Source of the DNA: Sialis fuliginosa
Taxonomy: Eukaryota > Arthropoda > Insecta > Megaloptera > Sialidae
DNA: 64,000 nucleotides
NCBI GenBank assembly: GCA_961205875.1
Contig: OY540821.1
Location: 10,850,001 to 10,914,000, forward strand
Reading direction: 5' to 3'
Positions within the stretch are counted from its first letter, which is position 1, and every line of letters starts with the position of its first letter. Positions 45,216-56,699 of this stretch are shown here, one piece after another. Both the position numbers and the translations under genes were made by a program. The notes under the pieces were generated by a model. The model saw only the letters and a list, made by a program, of their open reading frames with translations. It was not told the origin of the DNA and ran no database searches.

Positions 45216-45954
45216 ATATTTTTTATAAAAAAATCACACGGTCTCAACGTGACTCCAGTTTCTTAAACCGAGACGAGACAAGCTTTATTCTCAACTCGCT
45301 CTATTTTCGAAATCGTTACTTACAATCAAGAGACCGTTAACCGTTTGGGTAGCTCTGCTGGAAATGTAGGTATCTATAACAAGTTTATCGGCCAACTGTG
45401 GTTATGTAAATTATAAGTTGTCCATTGTTCGGTACAGGGCGATCGATATTTTGTAATTATCACAATATTGGGTTGCGCATTGTTCTGTGGTGGGGACAAT
45501 TTATTGTATTTTTGTTCTGTTCTGATTTTGGGCGTGGAGTATAGTAATGTATTGCGTCCTATAACTCATTGGGTTATATCGCGGTGTATTTTTATTATCT
45601 GCACAAGAGAGGGCGCACTCCCAAGCAGGTTATTGTCTTTTTAAAGATTTATTGCTTGTAGTTTTAGTGGTTACTCGTATATTATAATTTGTATTGATTA
45701 GGGAAGCTTTAAATACGTTTTTCAAGGAGTGTTTAGTGCTGTATTTTGAATTACATTTGTAGATTTAAGTAGCTAAAGTAGTTTTTTTTATCCCCAACAA
45801 AAATGTATCTTGAGAGTTTTTGAATTAAATTTTTTGTAATGCTGTCCCAAAATTTATTCTGTCTACACTCCCCTACTGATTTAAAAGTACATTTTTATTT
45901 TAACCCTGTAAATTCAACTTTATATAAATTACGACTGTTGTAAATTTTCGTCAA
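45216..45954. other. Unannotated DNA
   Basis: A mixed stretch at 45240-45640 is not repeated in the window and has no convincing frame. The rest is AT-rich. Confidence 0.45.
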
Positions 45955-46085
45955 TAATATAAGCTACTCTGTTTGTTACCTTTTCACGGCTAAACCGATC
46001 TTGATGAAATTTGGCAGGGAGATAGCTTGCATTCTGAGGAAGGACATAGACCACTTTGTATCCCGAAAAATTTATGATCATAGAT
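45955..46085 (+). repeat. Dispersed repeat, GTCGCGGGTAACAG family, 5' part
   Basis: 'tgtttgttaccttttcacgg', 'gatcttgatgaaatttggca' and 'gcattctgaggaaggacata'. Breaks off after 'tatcccgaaaaa', shortly before a second copy. Confidence 0.7.
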
Positions 46086-46104
46086 ATAAATGCAGTGTCC
46101 TATA

Positions 46105-46432
46105 TTAGATCTTAGATTATAAATGCGAAAGTAACTCTGTCTATATGTTTGTTACCTTTTCATGGTTAAAACGCTGAACCGATCTTGATGAAATTTGGCA
46201 GGACGATAGCTTGCAGTCTGAGGAAAGATATAGACCTTTGTACCCCTAAAAAAATAAGTGTGTGGCATTTGTACGCGCGAAGGTTACACTTTTTAACGTA
46301 GACAACTAACGTGCAAATGTAAAATTAAAAACCTGTTTTATCGACTATCATACAGAAATCTGTATCTAATTTCATGTTGTTGTTTTCACTAACCTAAATT
46401 CCACGCGAACGAAGTCGCGGGTAACAGATATG
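46105..46432 (+). repeat. Dispersed repeat, GTCGCGGGTAACAG family, long form
   Basis: A complete-looking copy: 'ttataaatgcgaaagtaact' to 'cacgcgaacgaagtcgcggg' then taacagat. It includes the 'aacgtagacaactaacgtgc' segment also found at 27600. Confidence 0.75.
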
Positions 46433-47029
46433 TAATTCTTAATAATAATAAAATAATGACTTCTTGTACATATACGCATTTAATATGTGAGATGTTTTCT
46501 ACAATCTGGATGATTTATCTATTACAAAGAGTAAAGAGGGAGTGCATAAGCCAATAAGGGTGAGTAACCACGCATTCTGATTTAGGGGTTGGTTATGTTG
46601 GTACCACTGTAGCGGCATGCGTTGGCAATTTAACAACGTTGGGACAAGTGTATTTGATTTTAATTTGATAGAATTCTAGAGGTCAGAGAGGTCCATAACT
46701 TTACGTGGAATGGATGGGGTAACAGTGAGTCATGTATATAGTAAAGTGAAATAAAATATACAGGGGTTAGATGTTTTTATGTGTTTTCTGGGGGTGGATA
46801 GAAATGTTAAAAGATTAAATCAAGTAATGTCTGTATTGTAAGAAAAAATTTAACAGTTTTCGGTTCGATGAGCTGGTAATAATTTTTTAAATGGACATGG
46901 TGGATTTTTATGTAGACATAAAATTTATTTGCGTGCCCCTAAAGGAACCTTTTTCAATGATTCATTTTATTTAAAAAGTATTTTCATTTTCTTATACCCT
47001 TATACTATTACTAAGCCAATATTTTTCGA
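46433..47029. other. Unannotated DNA
   Basis: Mixed composition at 46530-46700; no supported feature. Confidence 0.45.
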
Positions 47030-47321
47030 ACTCCAGATTTTGATGAAATTATCCATTTTGACCTTCCCTGAATCTATTCTGACTATTTTCGCCATGATGT
47101 CTGTGTGTCAGTCTGTAGAAGCTGTAACTTGAATACGACACATCGTAAAAGGGTGAAATTTGATATTTAAGATTAATTTTTGTCACAGATGAAAACTTCT
47201 TATTTTGATAATATAAGGATTTAATCGGAAATAAATGTTTTTTAACATTAACATTATTGAAGAAATAATTTAAAAGAATGTTTCAAATGGTTCATAAAAG
47301 AGAAATTTCTGCCATGAATGC
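47030..47321 (+). repeat. Dispersed repeat, 'tccattttgaccttccctga' type
   Basis: 'gaaattatccattttgacct', 'tccctgaatctattctgact', 'gtctgtgtgtcagtctgtag' and 'aagctgtaactt'. The complement of this series is at 50995-51110, and a partial copy is at 56720-56790. Confidence 0.55.
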
Positions 47322-47664
47322 CATGCAACTTTCTTATACACTGTAGTTAATGTAAAGTGTACGTGTTTCTAAATAATTTTATAAAAAATCTTTCTGGCTA
47401 AATCATAAAAGCTAGAAAAAAATGATTGGGACATAAACATTAAACAGTAATATTCTTCCCAATTTTTATTCACAGCTTTTTTATCTTATTCGCACCGTTT
47501 CAAAAATAATTCAAAAATTTACAAGAGTCAACATCCGTTTCCGGTTGTAAGATCGTTTTAAAAAATGTTGTAGAGAATGTACTTTTAATTTTTTCTTTTA
47601 TTAGTTTAAAATTAGAAACACGTACACTGTTTACTTTCAGTATTACGTATAAGAAAGTCCCTTG
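47322..47664. mobile_element. TIR element, ACTTTCTTATAC family
   Basis: Left 'actttcttatacactgtagt' and 'gtacgtgtttctaa'; right, inverted, 'ttagaaacacgtacactg' and 'attacgtataagaaagt'. The subterminal pairing covers about 45 bases with a few changes. The interior includes 'ttccggttgtaagatcgttt', shared with 50925 and 63205. Partial copies are at 40825-40870 and 62937-63245. The target duplication was not resolved. Confidence 0.7.
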
Positions 47665-48449
47665 GCAAGTATCATGATTTTTAAAATAAAAATATGCATA
47701 AATAAATATAGAAAAAGCAAAGTACTTTTTTCAGTTATTTCATAAATATATTTAAAACTTCATGAAAGTACGTGACATCAAAGTAATTACAAAAACATAA
47801 ATTAAATCCAAGAAAAACATAAGAAATCAAAGGAAATACATAAATACATTTTTCCGCTGTAACAATTTTCTCTTCAGAACAGACCATAAATACAAATTTC
47901 CCAGTAAGCAGCACTTAAATCAAAGATATAAATTGAAAAATATTGTGCCCAAGTTGCAGGGGTAACAACATTCAATAAACATTATTAAGAAAGCAACATA
48001 AAAAACACCTTTGATCCGGCCTGTCTTAACGTAATGTCTCTCTGGAGATTTTATAATTTATTATTTCATGTACATACCCCTCCCCGTATTCTCAAACTGC
48101 ATATTTGCGCACTGCAGTGAATACAGCTCTCATGCTTTGACGAAATGTCCCGGTCCTGCTAGCGAGGGTACAAGAATGTATCTCCGTTATTAGCTTCCTA
48201 CATATTTCTCGAAATTAGTTTCATGATGTGTTCCATTCTAATGAAATTTTTAGTACAAGGATACTGTGAGGATGTATTATTATTATTTGGCTTCATGATT
48301 TTATTGTACATTTAACTGTTATTCGAAAGAATTAATTAAATTACTTCGTAGTTTATTTTTTAGGGTTCTGTAAAAAACTAATTAACCGTTTGTCCGTATA
48401 AAGTATTACAGATTTTTATCTCAGAACTATCGAATATTTAAAAAAAACA
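47665..48449. other. AT-rich unannotated DNA
   Basis: A mixed stretch at 48060-48190 has no assignable feature. 'tagggttctgtaaaaaacta' at 48361 may be a terminal fragment of the TAGGGTTCCG repeat. Confidence 0.45.
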
Positions 48450-48545
48450 TCTGCCAAGTAAATGCACAGTGCTTCCTCGTGTTTAATTCACCAAAGGTAG
48501 TTAATTATTGAACAAAACGTCAAAATAACATTTAAAACATCAAAA
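48450..48545 (-). repeat. Short dispersed repeat shared with 14840-14935
   Basis: Reverse copy: 'aaacatctgccaagt', 'tgcacagtgcttcctcg' and 'aattcaccaaaggtagttaa' then ttattgaacaa. Confidence 0.6.
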
Positions 48546-48689
48546 TGACACTTAATATGTCCAAGCAAATATCAATTTAGAAAAACAAAACACGAATTTT
48601 AAAAATAAATTGAGATAAATCATTGTAAGGGATTATTTTACAACAAACGTTGTAAATCCATATTATAGCAAATTTAATGCTCTACAAAA

Positions 48690-49025
48690 AATATTCTAAA
48701 AACTTTTCACGTAACATGTGTCGTTCTTGAGATATTTTGGAAAAATTAATATTTTGGGATGTCACCCCTCCACCTTACACACGATTTTGATGATTTTGAA
48801 ATGGGACAATATCGGTTCAGTGGTTCATGAGTTATGTGTGTGACAAGGATTTAGGGGACAGACACACGGACGGACGGACAAACAGACAGACAGACACGAA
48901 ACGAAAAGTGTTCGACTTGACGTGAAACGGAAAGATCAATTTAAATTTTGAAATCGGAGAACATTTTTTTTGTTCAATCTGAAACGATCACAAAGCTTCT
49001 CGTATCTTCGATATTGCGAGAAAGA
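48690..49025 (-). repeat. Dispersed repeat, reverse partner of 57440-57840
   Basis: 'gctctacaaaaaatattcta', 'gggatgtcacccctccacct', 'cacacgattttgatgatttt', a 'ggacagacacacggacggac' tract, 'cgatcacaaagcttctcgta' and 'ttcgatattgcgagaaa' all recur on the other strand at 57440-57840. Confidence 0.75.
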
Positions 49026-49711
49026 AAATATTTAAACCAAAAAATTATGTTAACCTTCAAATATCCTTGAAGGCCACATTAAAAAACAAATAAATATTAT
49101 TCGATTACCCCCTCACAACCAAACATTTTTTTCAAATATGCGATGGCTCTGAGATAATAATCTGTAACACTTTAAATGCCCCACCCTGTATAATCAAACT
49201 AAATCAAGTATGCCGTGCGTCAACAAGACTCATATTTACTATTTTACTGTCAATATTAGCGAAGCATACACACACACAATTCGCCTAAAATATAGCATCC
49301 AATTACCATTATTAAGTTACCTGTGTATATGTTTTACCATCACGCTAATCTCGAACAAAAACTTGTTTGGGTATTACACTAAATTTTAATCACATTGACA
49401 AGTCATTGATTAATTATTGCGTTATAGATAGTGACTGGAAATCTGCTTTGTTTTAACGAAATTGTGTAACCCCGTGAACTATTAATCACTTAACTTATTG
49501 TAAAAGGTCTCATGTGACATAAAATATGTACGCTATGATTTATATTATGGAATAAGTGAACGGGGGTTGAAGGGGAGGGGGGTATTATAGGATAACATTA
49601 TTGATGTGTATTTATTAGAAATAAAAAATAAAAAATAAAAACATATGCTTGAACTATGTAACTATAGTGAACATTTTTATATAGAAGAAGATTAAAATGA
49701 TCATACATATA
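49026..49711. other. Unannotated DNA
   Basis: Mixed to AT-rich; a G-rich block is at 49561-49585. No supported feature. Confidence 0.5.
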
Positions 49712-50317
49712 CAGTAGCACCTCGCAATAACGGCTACTCGCTTGCTTAACGGCACTCTTAATATTATTATAATTTTTCTTTTAAATCACTGGTATTTAAA
49801 TATTAAAATGCGCGAATATCAAAAAAAGAAAATATCTTACGTTCACGTCGGATCAAAATCGTCACCCGAAAAATTCAACATCCGCACCCCCATATATCCT
49901 AAATTCAACGCCAATGTACACAAAACATAATTTTAAAAAATATGGCATTTACAACGAAAATTTTTTAAGCTATAATACGTAAATAAAACAATATTTTAAA
50001 TGTTATTTTAATGAAAATAATGGGAAAATAAAACCAGTTTTAGGCATTTTAAATAACCAAATACTTAAAAAAACGTTATTAAATATTATTTGTTCAGCCC
50101 TGAATTACACTGTAATATTTCTTCGATCTAAGAAATTTGATCATATTTAATTGATAATGTAATAGTTATAGTGATGGGGGGAAAGGGTCCATAAAATTTT
50201 ACGAACCCTAACGTGGGGGAGGGTTACAAAGCATTAATTGAAATCAGTTTAAGAACGAAATTTCATTGATGTCTAACAATTTATCAAAACTCAATTCAAA
50301 TAATCGACGTCCTACTG
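49712..50317. mobile_element. pogo/Tigger-like element, non-coding
   Basis: The left end CAGTAGCACCTCGCAATAAC and the right end, read inward, CAGTAGGACGTCGATTATTT are related to each other and to the CAGTRGAACCTCG termini of pogo/Tigger elements. TA flanks both sides (49710-49711, 50318-50319). The 606-bp interior has no transposase; the 62-codon frame at 49742-49930 is unsupported. A G-rich repeat fragment lies inside at 50170-50245. Confidence 0.75.
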
Positions 50318-50319
50318 TA

Positions 50320-50779
50320 TACTTATATACAAATACATACACTTAAATCTAATAAGAAGATCTATTCATGAAATCAGACTGTACCTATTTAACTTTTTAC
50401 ATTTGAATTCGTAATCAAGATAAGAATATTAAAAAAAGTAATAAAAAAAACTCAGATAGTATGTCCAAATGAAGACATTGCGGCTATAATTTTAAGTTAA
50501 AAACCCCCTTAAAATTCTACATATATCTTCTTAAACGTCAATGTTGTTTTTGGGAAAACGTTGAATGCAATCCAATTCCTTAAACGGGTATTATATCACT
50601 TGATCTTCGAGAAAATCAAGCGGGCCAGGAGTTTTAATACTATGTAGTGATACTTTTTAACTGTCGGTTTAAAGTATAATACCTTTAGGTATGTTATAAT
50701 TGAGGATCGAATAATGTTTTATTTTTTAATTAATTTTTTTACATTTATGTAATATGAAATGTATGTTTCTCTTTATTGA
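50320..50779. other. AT-rich unannotated DNA
   Basis: A 'gggtattatatcacttgatc' block at 50586 may be repeat-derived; no partner in this window. Confidence 0.45.
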
Positions 50780-51130
50780 TAATACGTTTTTGCTTGTTTC
50801 TTTTTGAAGACAAAATAGGAACAAAGCAAAATCTTTTGTACTGCGCCAGTGAAGAAACCTGGTGAAGCTAGTTGCTTCAAAAATAATTTGAAAATTTTTA
50901 AAAATGGCAAGAATAAATAGCCATTTCCGGTTGTAAGATCGTTTTCAAAAATATGCAAGAAAACCTCATACAAGGTTATATTTTTTTTACAGTGTCTGTA
51001 GTTCAACAGATAGACAGACAGCATGGCAAAAATTTGAATGGATTCAGAAAGGTTAAAATGGATATTTCCCTCAAAATCTCGAATTTGAGTGGACTTGATA
51101 TTGAATGATCCAAAATCAGTTAATTTTACG
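50780..51130 (-). repeat. Dispersed repeat with cagacagac tract
   Basis: 'ccatttccggttgtaagatc', 'gttcaacagatagacagaca', 'aaaggttaaaatggatattt' and 'tcaaaatctcgaatttgagt'. It is the reverse partner of 47030-47180 and is similar to 41400-41545 and 63170-63340. Confidence 0.6.
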
Positions 51131-51224
51131 TAATATTACATTATGATTTATAATACAATAAAGTACTGTCACCAATTTTCACCAATACTTGTTGTTTAAT
51201 TTAATGTACTGAATAAGAAATATT

Positions 51225-51572
51225 TACTGCCATTACTGAATCATAATCTATAAACACTTATAACTGTAAAATAGCTTAATTTGCTGACAAGATGGGTGTC
51301 GAAATGATAAACATTTAAACTAGTAGTTATTAGTATAATCTATTTATTAAATAATATATTATCACAGCATCTGCTTTAAATTGTTTATTTACGATTCTTT
51401 ATTATTAAACTTTTGTGTCGTAGTACTGGAGAAAAAACATAAACAAAATAAATGACAGCAAAATTGATTATTAGTAACATGAGTTCATGAGAATTACAAA
51501 AAAGAAGCCCATCAATCTCAAAATACAGTATACCTTGCTTTTAAAGCGGTCAAGATTGGTGCTAGTATCTTA
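51225..51572 (-). mobile_element. GGTACTGG-family TIR element, reverse
   Basis: 'gccattactgaatcataatc', 'cttttgtgtcgtagtactgg', 'acatgagttcatgagaatta' and the end 'caagattggtgctagtatct'. Collinear in reverse with 11148-11652. Confidence 0.75.
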
Positions 51573-51636
51573 TAAGAAAGTAAAAACGTTGAAAATGTAG
51601 TTAGTTGCTTAAATTTTAAAACAACGTGTATGTACA

Positions 51637-52270
51637 ATGTACATTAGGGTGTTTTTAAATTTTTTTTTGGTCCTATTGACCTATGTTTTAGCTTTGGATC
51701 AAAAGTTAACTGTCTCAAAATTTCAGACTCATTGATCAAACCTGTGGACGGCGCATACCGAGTCTTTTTCCCATTTGATTAACATGGGAAAAATTACTTT
51801 TTTACTTACGCGTGAATATCTCGTTGAAAAACATTTTTTTTTTTTTGAAAATATTTTGTAGAGAATTAAGTGGTCAATTCATAAATCCAATACATTTTAA
51901 GAAATGTTTGTTTAAAAATTATTATAAAAATTGGATTTTACTTTTTATGATAATGCTTAAACGAACAAATCTTTAAAAATACTGGATCTATGAATTGAGC
52001 ACTTGGAATATTTTTTGTAAGAAATTTAATTCTCTATGATATGCTGCTGTAAGAAATTAAAATAAATAACTTTTTCAAAGAGATATTCACGCATAAGTAA
52101 AAAAGTAATTTTTCCCATGTTTATCAAATGGGAAAAATACTCGGTTTGCGCCGTACACAGGTTTGATCTACGAGTCTGAAATTTTGGGACTTTTAACTTT
52201 TGATCCAAAGCTAAAATATAGACCAATGGGACCAAAAAAATAAAAAAATAAAAAAGACCGTAATGTACAT
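51637..52270. mobile_element. Long inverted-repeat element, 634 bp
   Basis: Arms of about 200 bases match in reverse: 'atgtacatta' at both edges, 'tagctttggatcaaaagtta', 'aaaatttcagactc', 'catttgat' and 'aacatgggaaaaattacttt'. The centre (about 51840-52040) also pairs loosely. Frames inside are mirror images of each other. The target duplication may be TA but is not certain. Confidence 0.75.
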
Positions 52271-52645
52271 ATGTCAATTGTAAGGTGATTCGGTCTAAAT
52301 TATGTAAATAATCCTGGCCCTGCATCTTCATTGCGCGAAACCACTCAAATCAATTCCGAGTCGATGTGTGTACCAGTTACATTTCTGATACGGTTTTTTT
52401 CTTCTGCACTGTATGAACAAGGACGGCAGATATTCAAACTGAGACACAGAGCTTTTTATACCATTAAGAAGATGAAGTAGTCGTAGAGTTTTTTTTTCGA
52501 ATATAAGAAAATGTATTTTTCTACATGTGATTATTTTTTTGCTGATTTGAAGATTCGGCAATTTATGAACAACGAACACATTTTGTTTCTGTATATTTAG
52601 ATTTTATTTAGAGCGTTGAACTCTTTATCTACAGATCCGTATTAA
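52271..52645. other. Unannotated DNA
   Basis: The frame at 52328-52579 (-) has no recognisable product; no other feature. Confidence 0.45.
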
Positions 52646-52775
52646 CCCTTTGAATTCGGAAGACTTTAGAAGATTTTTCATAAGCTCGCCAATATGTTCC
52701 AGTATGGGGACTCTGTTACAAACCATCAAATAATTATTTAGTGCCGTTGTATTGACGACATCCAAGTGCAAAGGG
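52646..52775. mobile_element. Small TTAA-flanked MITE, 130 bp
   Basis: CCCTTTG directly after TTAA (52642-52645) and CAAAGGG directly before TTAA (52776-52779). The exact TTAA duplication and the short inverted end fit a piggyBac-class MITE. Only 7 terminal bases match, so chance is not excluded. Confidence 0.55.
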
Positions 52776-52946
52776 TTAACGATAACTTATCGTAAATGTA
52801 TCTATTATTACGCAAATGTAATATCTAGAAGATTCCAAGTTTATATAATGTAATAACTTATAAATATTATTTGTCCTCTGAAAATATTTCTGGACTTAAT
52901 TTCGGTCATCAATTTAAAATCAGGCAACGTTTTTAAATGACGAGTC
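52776..52946. other. AT-rich unannotated DNA
   Basis: No supported feature. Confidence 0.5.
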
Positions 52947-53045
52947 CAGGGGCGTAGCTAGAGGTTGATGAAATTTTATTCCGCGGCAATTAGGTAAAAC
53001 AGGAAAAAAGCTATATAAAGCGATAGGGGGCGTCACCTTCAAAGA
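52947..53045 (+). mobile_element. hAT-like terminal fragment
   Basis: CAGGGGCGTAGCTAGAGGTT is a well-known hAT terminus in many animals, followed by a G-rich block 'cgatagggggcgtcacctt'. The other end is not found. Confidence 0.45.
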
Positions 53046-53716
53046 GCGACGAAAACGACATAAGTACGAAAAAAATGGATATATACCCACATATATTTCA
53101 TATACATGGATATAAGAAAGTAAAATTTGTTTCATAATTAACTACATTGTATGTGCAATGTTTTTATTGTAAATAAGTGCTCTTGCTGAAATATTTCAAA
53201 TGTATCCGAAGCCAACAATGAGAAATCACAGAGCAATCAATGAGTTTATTTGGTTCTAAGACGCCAGAGAGTGTAAACAGTATACGGTGTTTAGTTTGAT
53301 ACATCCTATGCATATAAATGCGAGTAGCATGTAATAATAATCACATGTGTCGAGGGCGTATGCTCGCTATAGTGTTTGCGTGTCGCATGGGGATGGGGGT
53401 CATGTTTGTCGAGAGGTATGTTGCAAACATAAATGTTCCCGTTCTCACTGTATCTGTCTTTCTCGTGTGGGTATATAGAGTGGTGAAGAATTAGTATCTT
53501 ATTTAGTAATCTGAATTGGAGCAAAAAGAAAAAAATCGAAATTATTAGTTATTGTTATGGGAATTTATTAAAGAATATGTAAAAAAAGAAAATAGTAAAA
53601 ATATATTCAATTTTTTAATTAATTAAGTATCAATATTGATATAACCTTATTTTATTTTAAAAAACAAGTATTTTTCTATGTATTATTTTTTTTTTTAATG
53701 AGCTAGTTTATATTAA
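53046..53716. other. Unannotated DNA
   Basis: A mixed stretch at 53320-53480, non-repetitive here, with no convincing frame. Confidence 0.45.
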
Positions 53717-53962
53717 CAGGGTGTCCACTTTCTGGAAAGTTAGGGAAGCCTAAAGTGGTCAGGGAAAGTCAGGGAATTTCTTTAAAATTCTGAAAAGTCA
53801 GGGAATTTATTAATTTTTTTTTTTGAAAGTGAGTGAAGAAAAAAAAAGTGTATTAATTTAAATTGACGAGCAAAAATGTCTTCACATTTTTTTGCACATT
53901 CTAGGGGCCTCTCAATCACTTCTTACCCACGAGTGGTCAGGGAAAAATCAGGGAATTTTATT
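53717..53962 (+). repeat. Dispersed repeat, 'gtcagggaaagtcagggaat' type
   Basis: Starts cagggtgtccactttctgga and contains several 'gtcagggaa' units (53759, 53769, 53797, 53938). This is a repeat type seen across many animal genomes; class uncertain. Confidence 0.6.
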
Positions 53963-54039
53963 TTCAAAAAACAGTTAACTTATTCAAAAAACACAAAAAA
54001 AATGCTAAGATTTTTTTTATTTATTGAGTGCTTGAATAA

Positions 54040-54538
54040 GGTACTGGCACCAGTCTTGGACGCTTTAAGATCAAGATAAACTATATTTTTATTAAATCAA
54101 TTTAACTTCCAAAGTCCGCAATTATAGTTTTTTTTAATTATAGCCTTTTATTTTATTTATGTTTTTTCCAGTAATCGATAAAATAAAGCAAGTAATGGGT
54201 ACCCAGTGATGGACAGTTGCTTATGATTACAAAATGATTTAAGTACTTCGACACAAAAGTTATAAAATAAAGAATCGTAAAATTGAAGCAATGTAAAGCA
54301 GTTGCTATGATAATATAATAATTAATAAATAGATTACATTAATAATTAGTTTAAATGTCCAACATTTTGACACATATAAGCCAATTATAATCAAATTAAG
54401 CTGCTTGACACTTTGACAGTTATAAATGTCTATAGATTATGATTCAGTAATCAAATATCAACAAATATTTCTAATTTACTACATTAAATTAAACATGTTT
54501 CCAATACTGGGGTATGGTCCAAGACTGATGCCAGTAAC
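54040..54538. mobile_element. GGTACTGG-family TIR element, complete
   Basis: Left GGTACTGGCACCAGTCTTGG, right 'ccaagactgatgccagtaac', inverted with few mismatches. The interior is collinear with 11148-11652 ('cacaaaagttataaaataa', 'gctatgataatataata', 'tatagattatgattcagtaa'). Confidence 0.85.
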
Positions 54539-54622
54539 TTGTACTGTTTTTAAGTTACTGAATTTCCTAAATATCAAAATATAAAAGTTTTTTTCAACCA
54601 ATGTAGGTATGTATCATATATA

Positions 54623-55157
54623 GGGTGTTACATAATTAAATGTCAGTGTGTTAATATGTGCATGATGTTAAGACAAAAAGTTCATATAAACATAGGTCCG
54701 TTTTCACTTTATTTTTTATATACAGAATGATCAAGAATTTATTAAAAACAATGTTTTCTTTTAATAACTCTACATTAGATATTTTTTTAAAACGAATTTT
54801 CAATTTCAACCAGTGGTTTCACAAATGTGACCTTGATTATTTTGAATGAAAAAATTATACGCCAGTTTTTTTTTAAACAATTATTATATTAATGGAGCTT
54901 TATTTTGATCTCTTGAATTGTTTTCATATCTAGAACTGTACGTGAAAATAAAATATTTGTACACTTAAAGTATAATTATTTAACAACTAAATAAATAATT
55001 TAATCATTTTCATTGATTGTTAAAAATTAATAACAAAAATTACCCTGTATATCAAAAATAAAGCGAAAACGAACCTATATTTATTTGAACTTTTTGTCTT
55101 AAAAACATGAACAGATTAACATCCTTCAATATCGACATTCAATTATGAAACATTCTG
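54623..55157. mobile_element. TIR element with ~120-bp inverted ends
   Basis: The left side 'gggtgttacataattaaatg', 'aagacaaaaagttcatataa', 'aggtccgttttcactttatt' is mirrored at the right by 'aaataaagcgaaaacgaacc', 'ttgaactttttgtcttaaaa' and 'caattatgaaacattctg'. TA lies on both sides (54621-54622, 55158-55159). The frame at 54658-54849 is inside the left arm and spurious. Confidence 0.75.
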
Positions 55158-55159
55158 TA

Positions 55160-56039
55160 TAGTTATAGAAAGGTTAAAACACATATACACATTCTCTCTC
55201 TCTATCTGGTAGTGACACCTCTCACTCGTGAAGCTGTATGATGTTCTGGTGTGGTGTTTGTCAACAGATTGGCGTTATTTGTTCTTTTGTTTCACATCTT
55301 TTTGACATTGATCATTTCGACGTTGTGCGGGCTTTATAGCAGTAAGTACTACAGAATTTACCGGATTTTAAACACATTTTTTTGAAATATTTATCTTAAC
55401 ATGACAGGTTATTTAGAAAAATCTATTGACAAACCAACATACCTGTATATATATATATAAATCTGTTTATTGGTACTTTGCACCCCAATTCTGATATTAC
55501 ATACCCCAAGTAAGCTATGACTTGGTGTGTTCTATTGTCGTGCTAAAAAAATTTTGCGTATGTGCATTAATAAAATTAGCATTATATCTTAAATATTATT
55601 TACCTAATTTAATTTTAATTTTCTGTCATAAAAATATAAACAAAGTTAAATTTATCCAATTTTACCTATTTTTACACGACGGCAACACGCCACAGGTCGC
55701 AAAACGTAATAAATTAACAGCAATCCTCTTGAATTCACTTCATCTATTTGCAGAATAGAATCTTATTAAAACTCAGCCAAATCAGAAAACTAGAAAAAAA
55801 GAAATTTGCAGTTTATTGATGTTTTTTTTTTTAAATTTAATCGTGAAATAGATAGTTATTCTGGAAGTTCCAAAAATATCCGCGCCACAATAGCTACAAC
55901 TGTCATAAAATGTATGTATTTTTTAAATTTTATTCAAAGGTATGATTTTTTTGCAAATTACAATGATTGAATATTTATCTTGATTTCTGTTTCATACATC
56001 ATTTATAAAATCTCACGGTACCAAAAACAAAATTATATT
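55160..56039. other. AT-rich unannotated DNA
   Basis: A ctctctctct run lies at 55193-55203 and a (TA)n run at 55447-55460. The 78-codon frame at 55522-55758 (+) is AT-biased and unrecognised. Confidence 0.45.
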
Positions 56040-56235
56040 ACTGCTATTTACCTTTTGACCCCCCTCTTTTTCCACATGTGAGAATTCGTTACGTTTTACA
56101 GACCGCCCCCCGCTTCCCCTTACTCCATACCTAACTAAGGGTTCATCAGTATTTACTCCAATATTAAAAAATTACGTATGAATTGTCCTTGTCAAATTAA
56201 AAACCCTCCTCCCCTTTAAAAAATTCAAAAAGCTG
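56040..56235 (-). repeat. G-rich dispersed repeat remnant
   Basis: 'ttttgacccccctctttttc', 'ttcgttacgttttacagacc' and 'cctcctcccctttaaa' match the complement of the G-rich repeat type at 13740. Confidence 0.45.
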
Positions 56236-56454
56236 AAATCCACCCCTGATTATATACAAACAATAAAAACATATTAAAACACTTTCGTACGCTAAATTCT
56301 AGCACATCCTATCCATAATTTCTGATGTATATAATGCAGTGATAATTAGAAAATATCGATTCGTCCAAACGCGTTGTTGACCTTTCGGAAAACAAACAAC
56401 AAGGTTACAATTTGCATATCGCAGTCGATCGCGAATTTAATTTGATTAGCGCCA

Positions 56455-56525
56455 TTGTGAGAGCATACACTCTCTCTGTCTTGCATACACTCTCTCTTTC
56501 TCTTTATCACTCTCTCAATCAAATT
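56455..56525 (-). promoter_or_regulatory. GAGAG cluster, possible GAGA-factor site
   Basis: On the minus strand several GAGAG motifs, with 'gagagagtgtatgc' repeated twice at a spacing of about 22 bases, and a GCCAT next to them (56451-56455). In insects clustered GAGAG can bind GAGA factor. A simple pyrimidine repeat is the plain alternative. Confidence 0.25.
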
Positions 56526-56699
56526 ACGTCAGGCTCGAAGACGATGAAAGTTATAGACCGGATACAAATGTGTTAATAATATTATTATTGTTGTATATAT
56601 CGGTTATTTTCTTTGGAATTTTGATCTGTATTTGATCTGTTATTTGCAGAGATGAAATATTGTACATTTTTTTACTTTCATATACGTATAAATATATAT

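Noticed and set aside
52026-52331. 101-codon open frame on the minus strand
   Set aside because: It lies mostly within the right arm of the inverted repeat 51637-52270, so it is a translation of a non-coding element.
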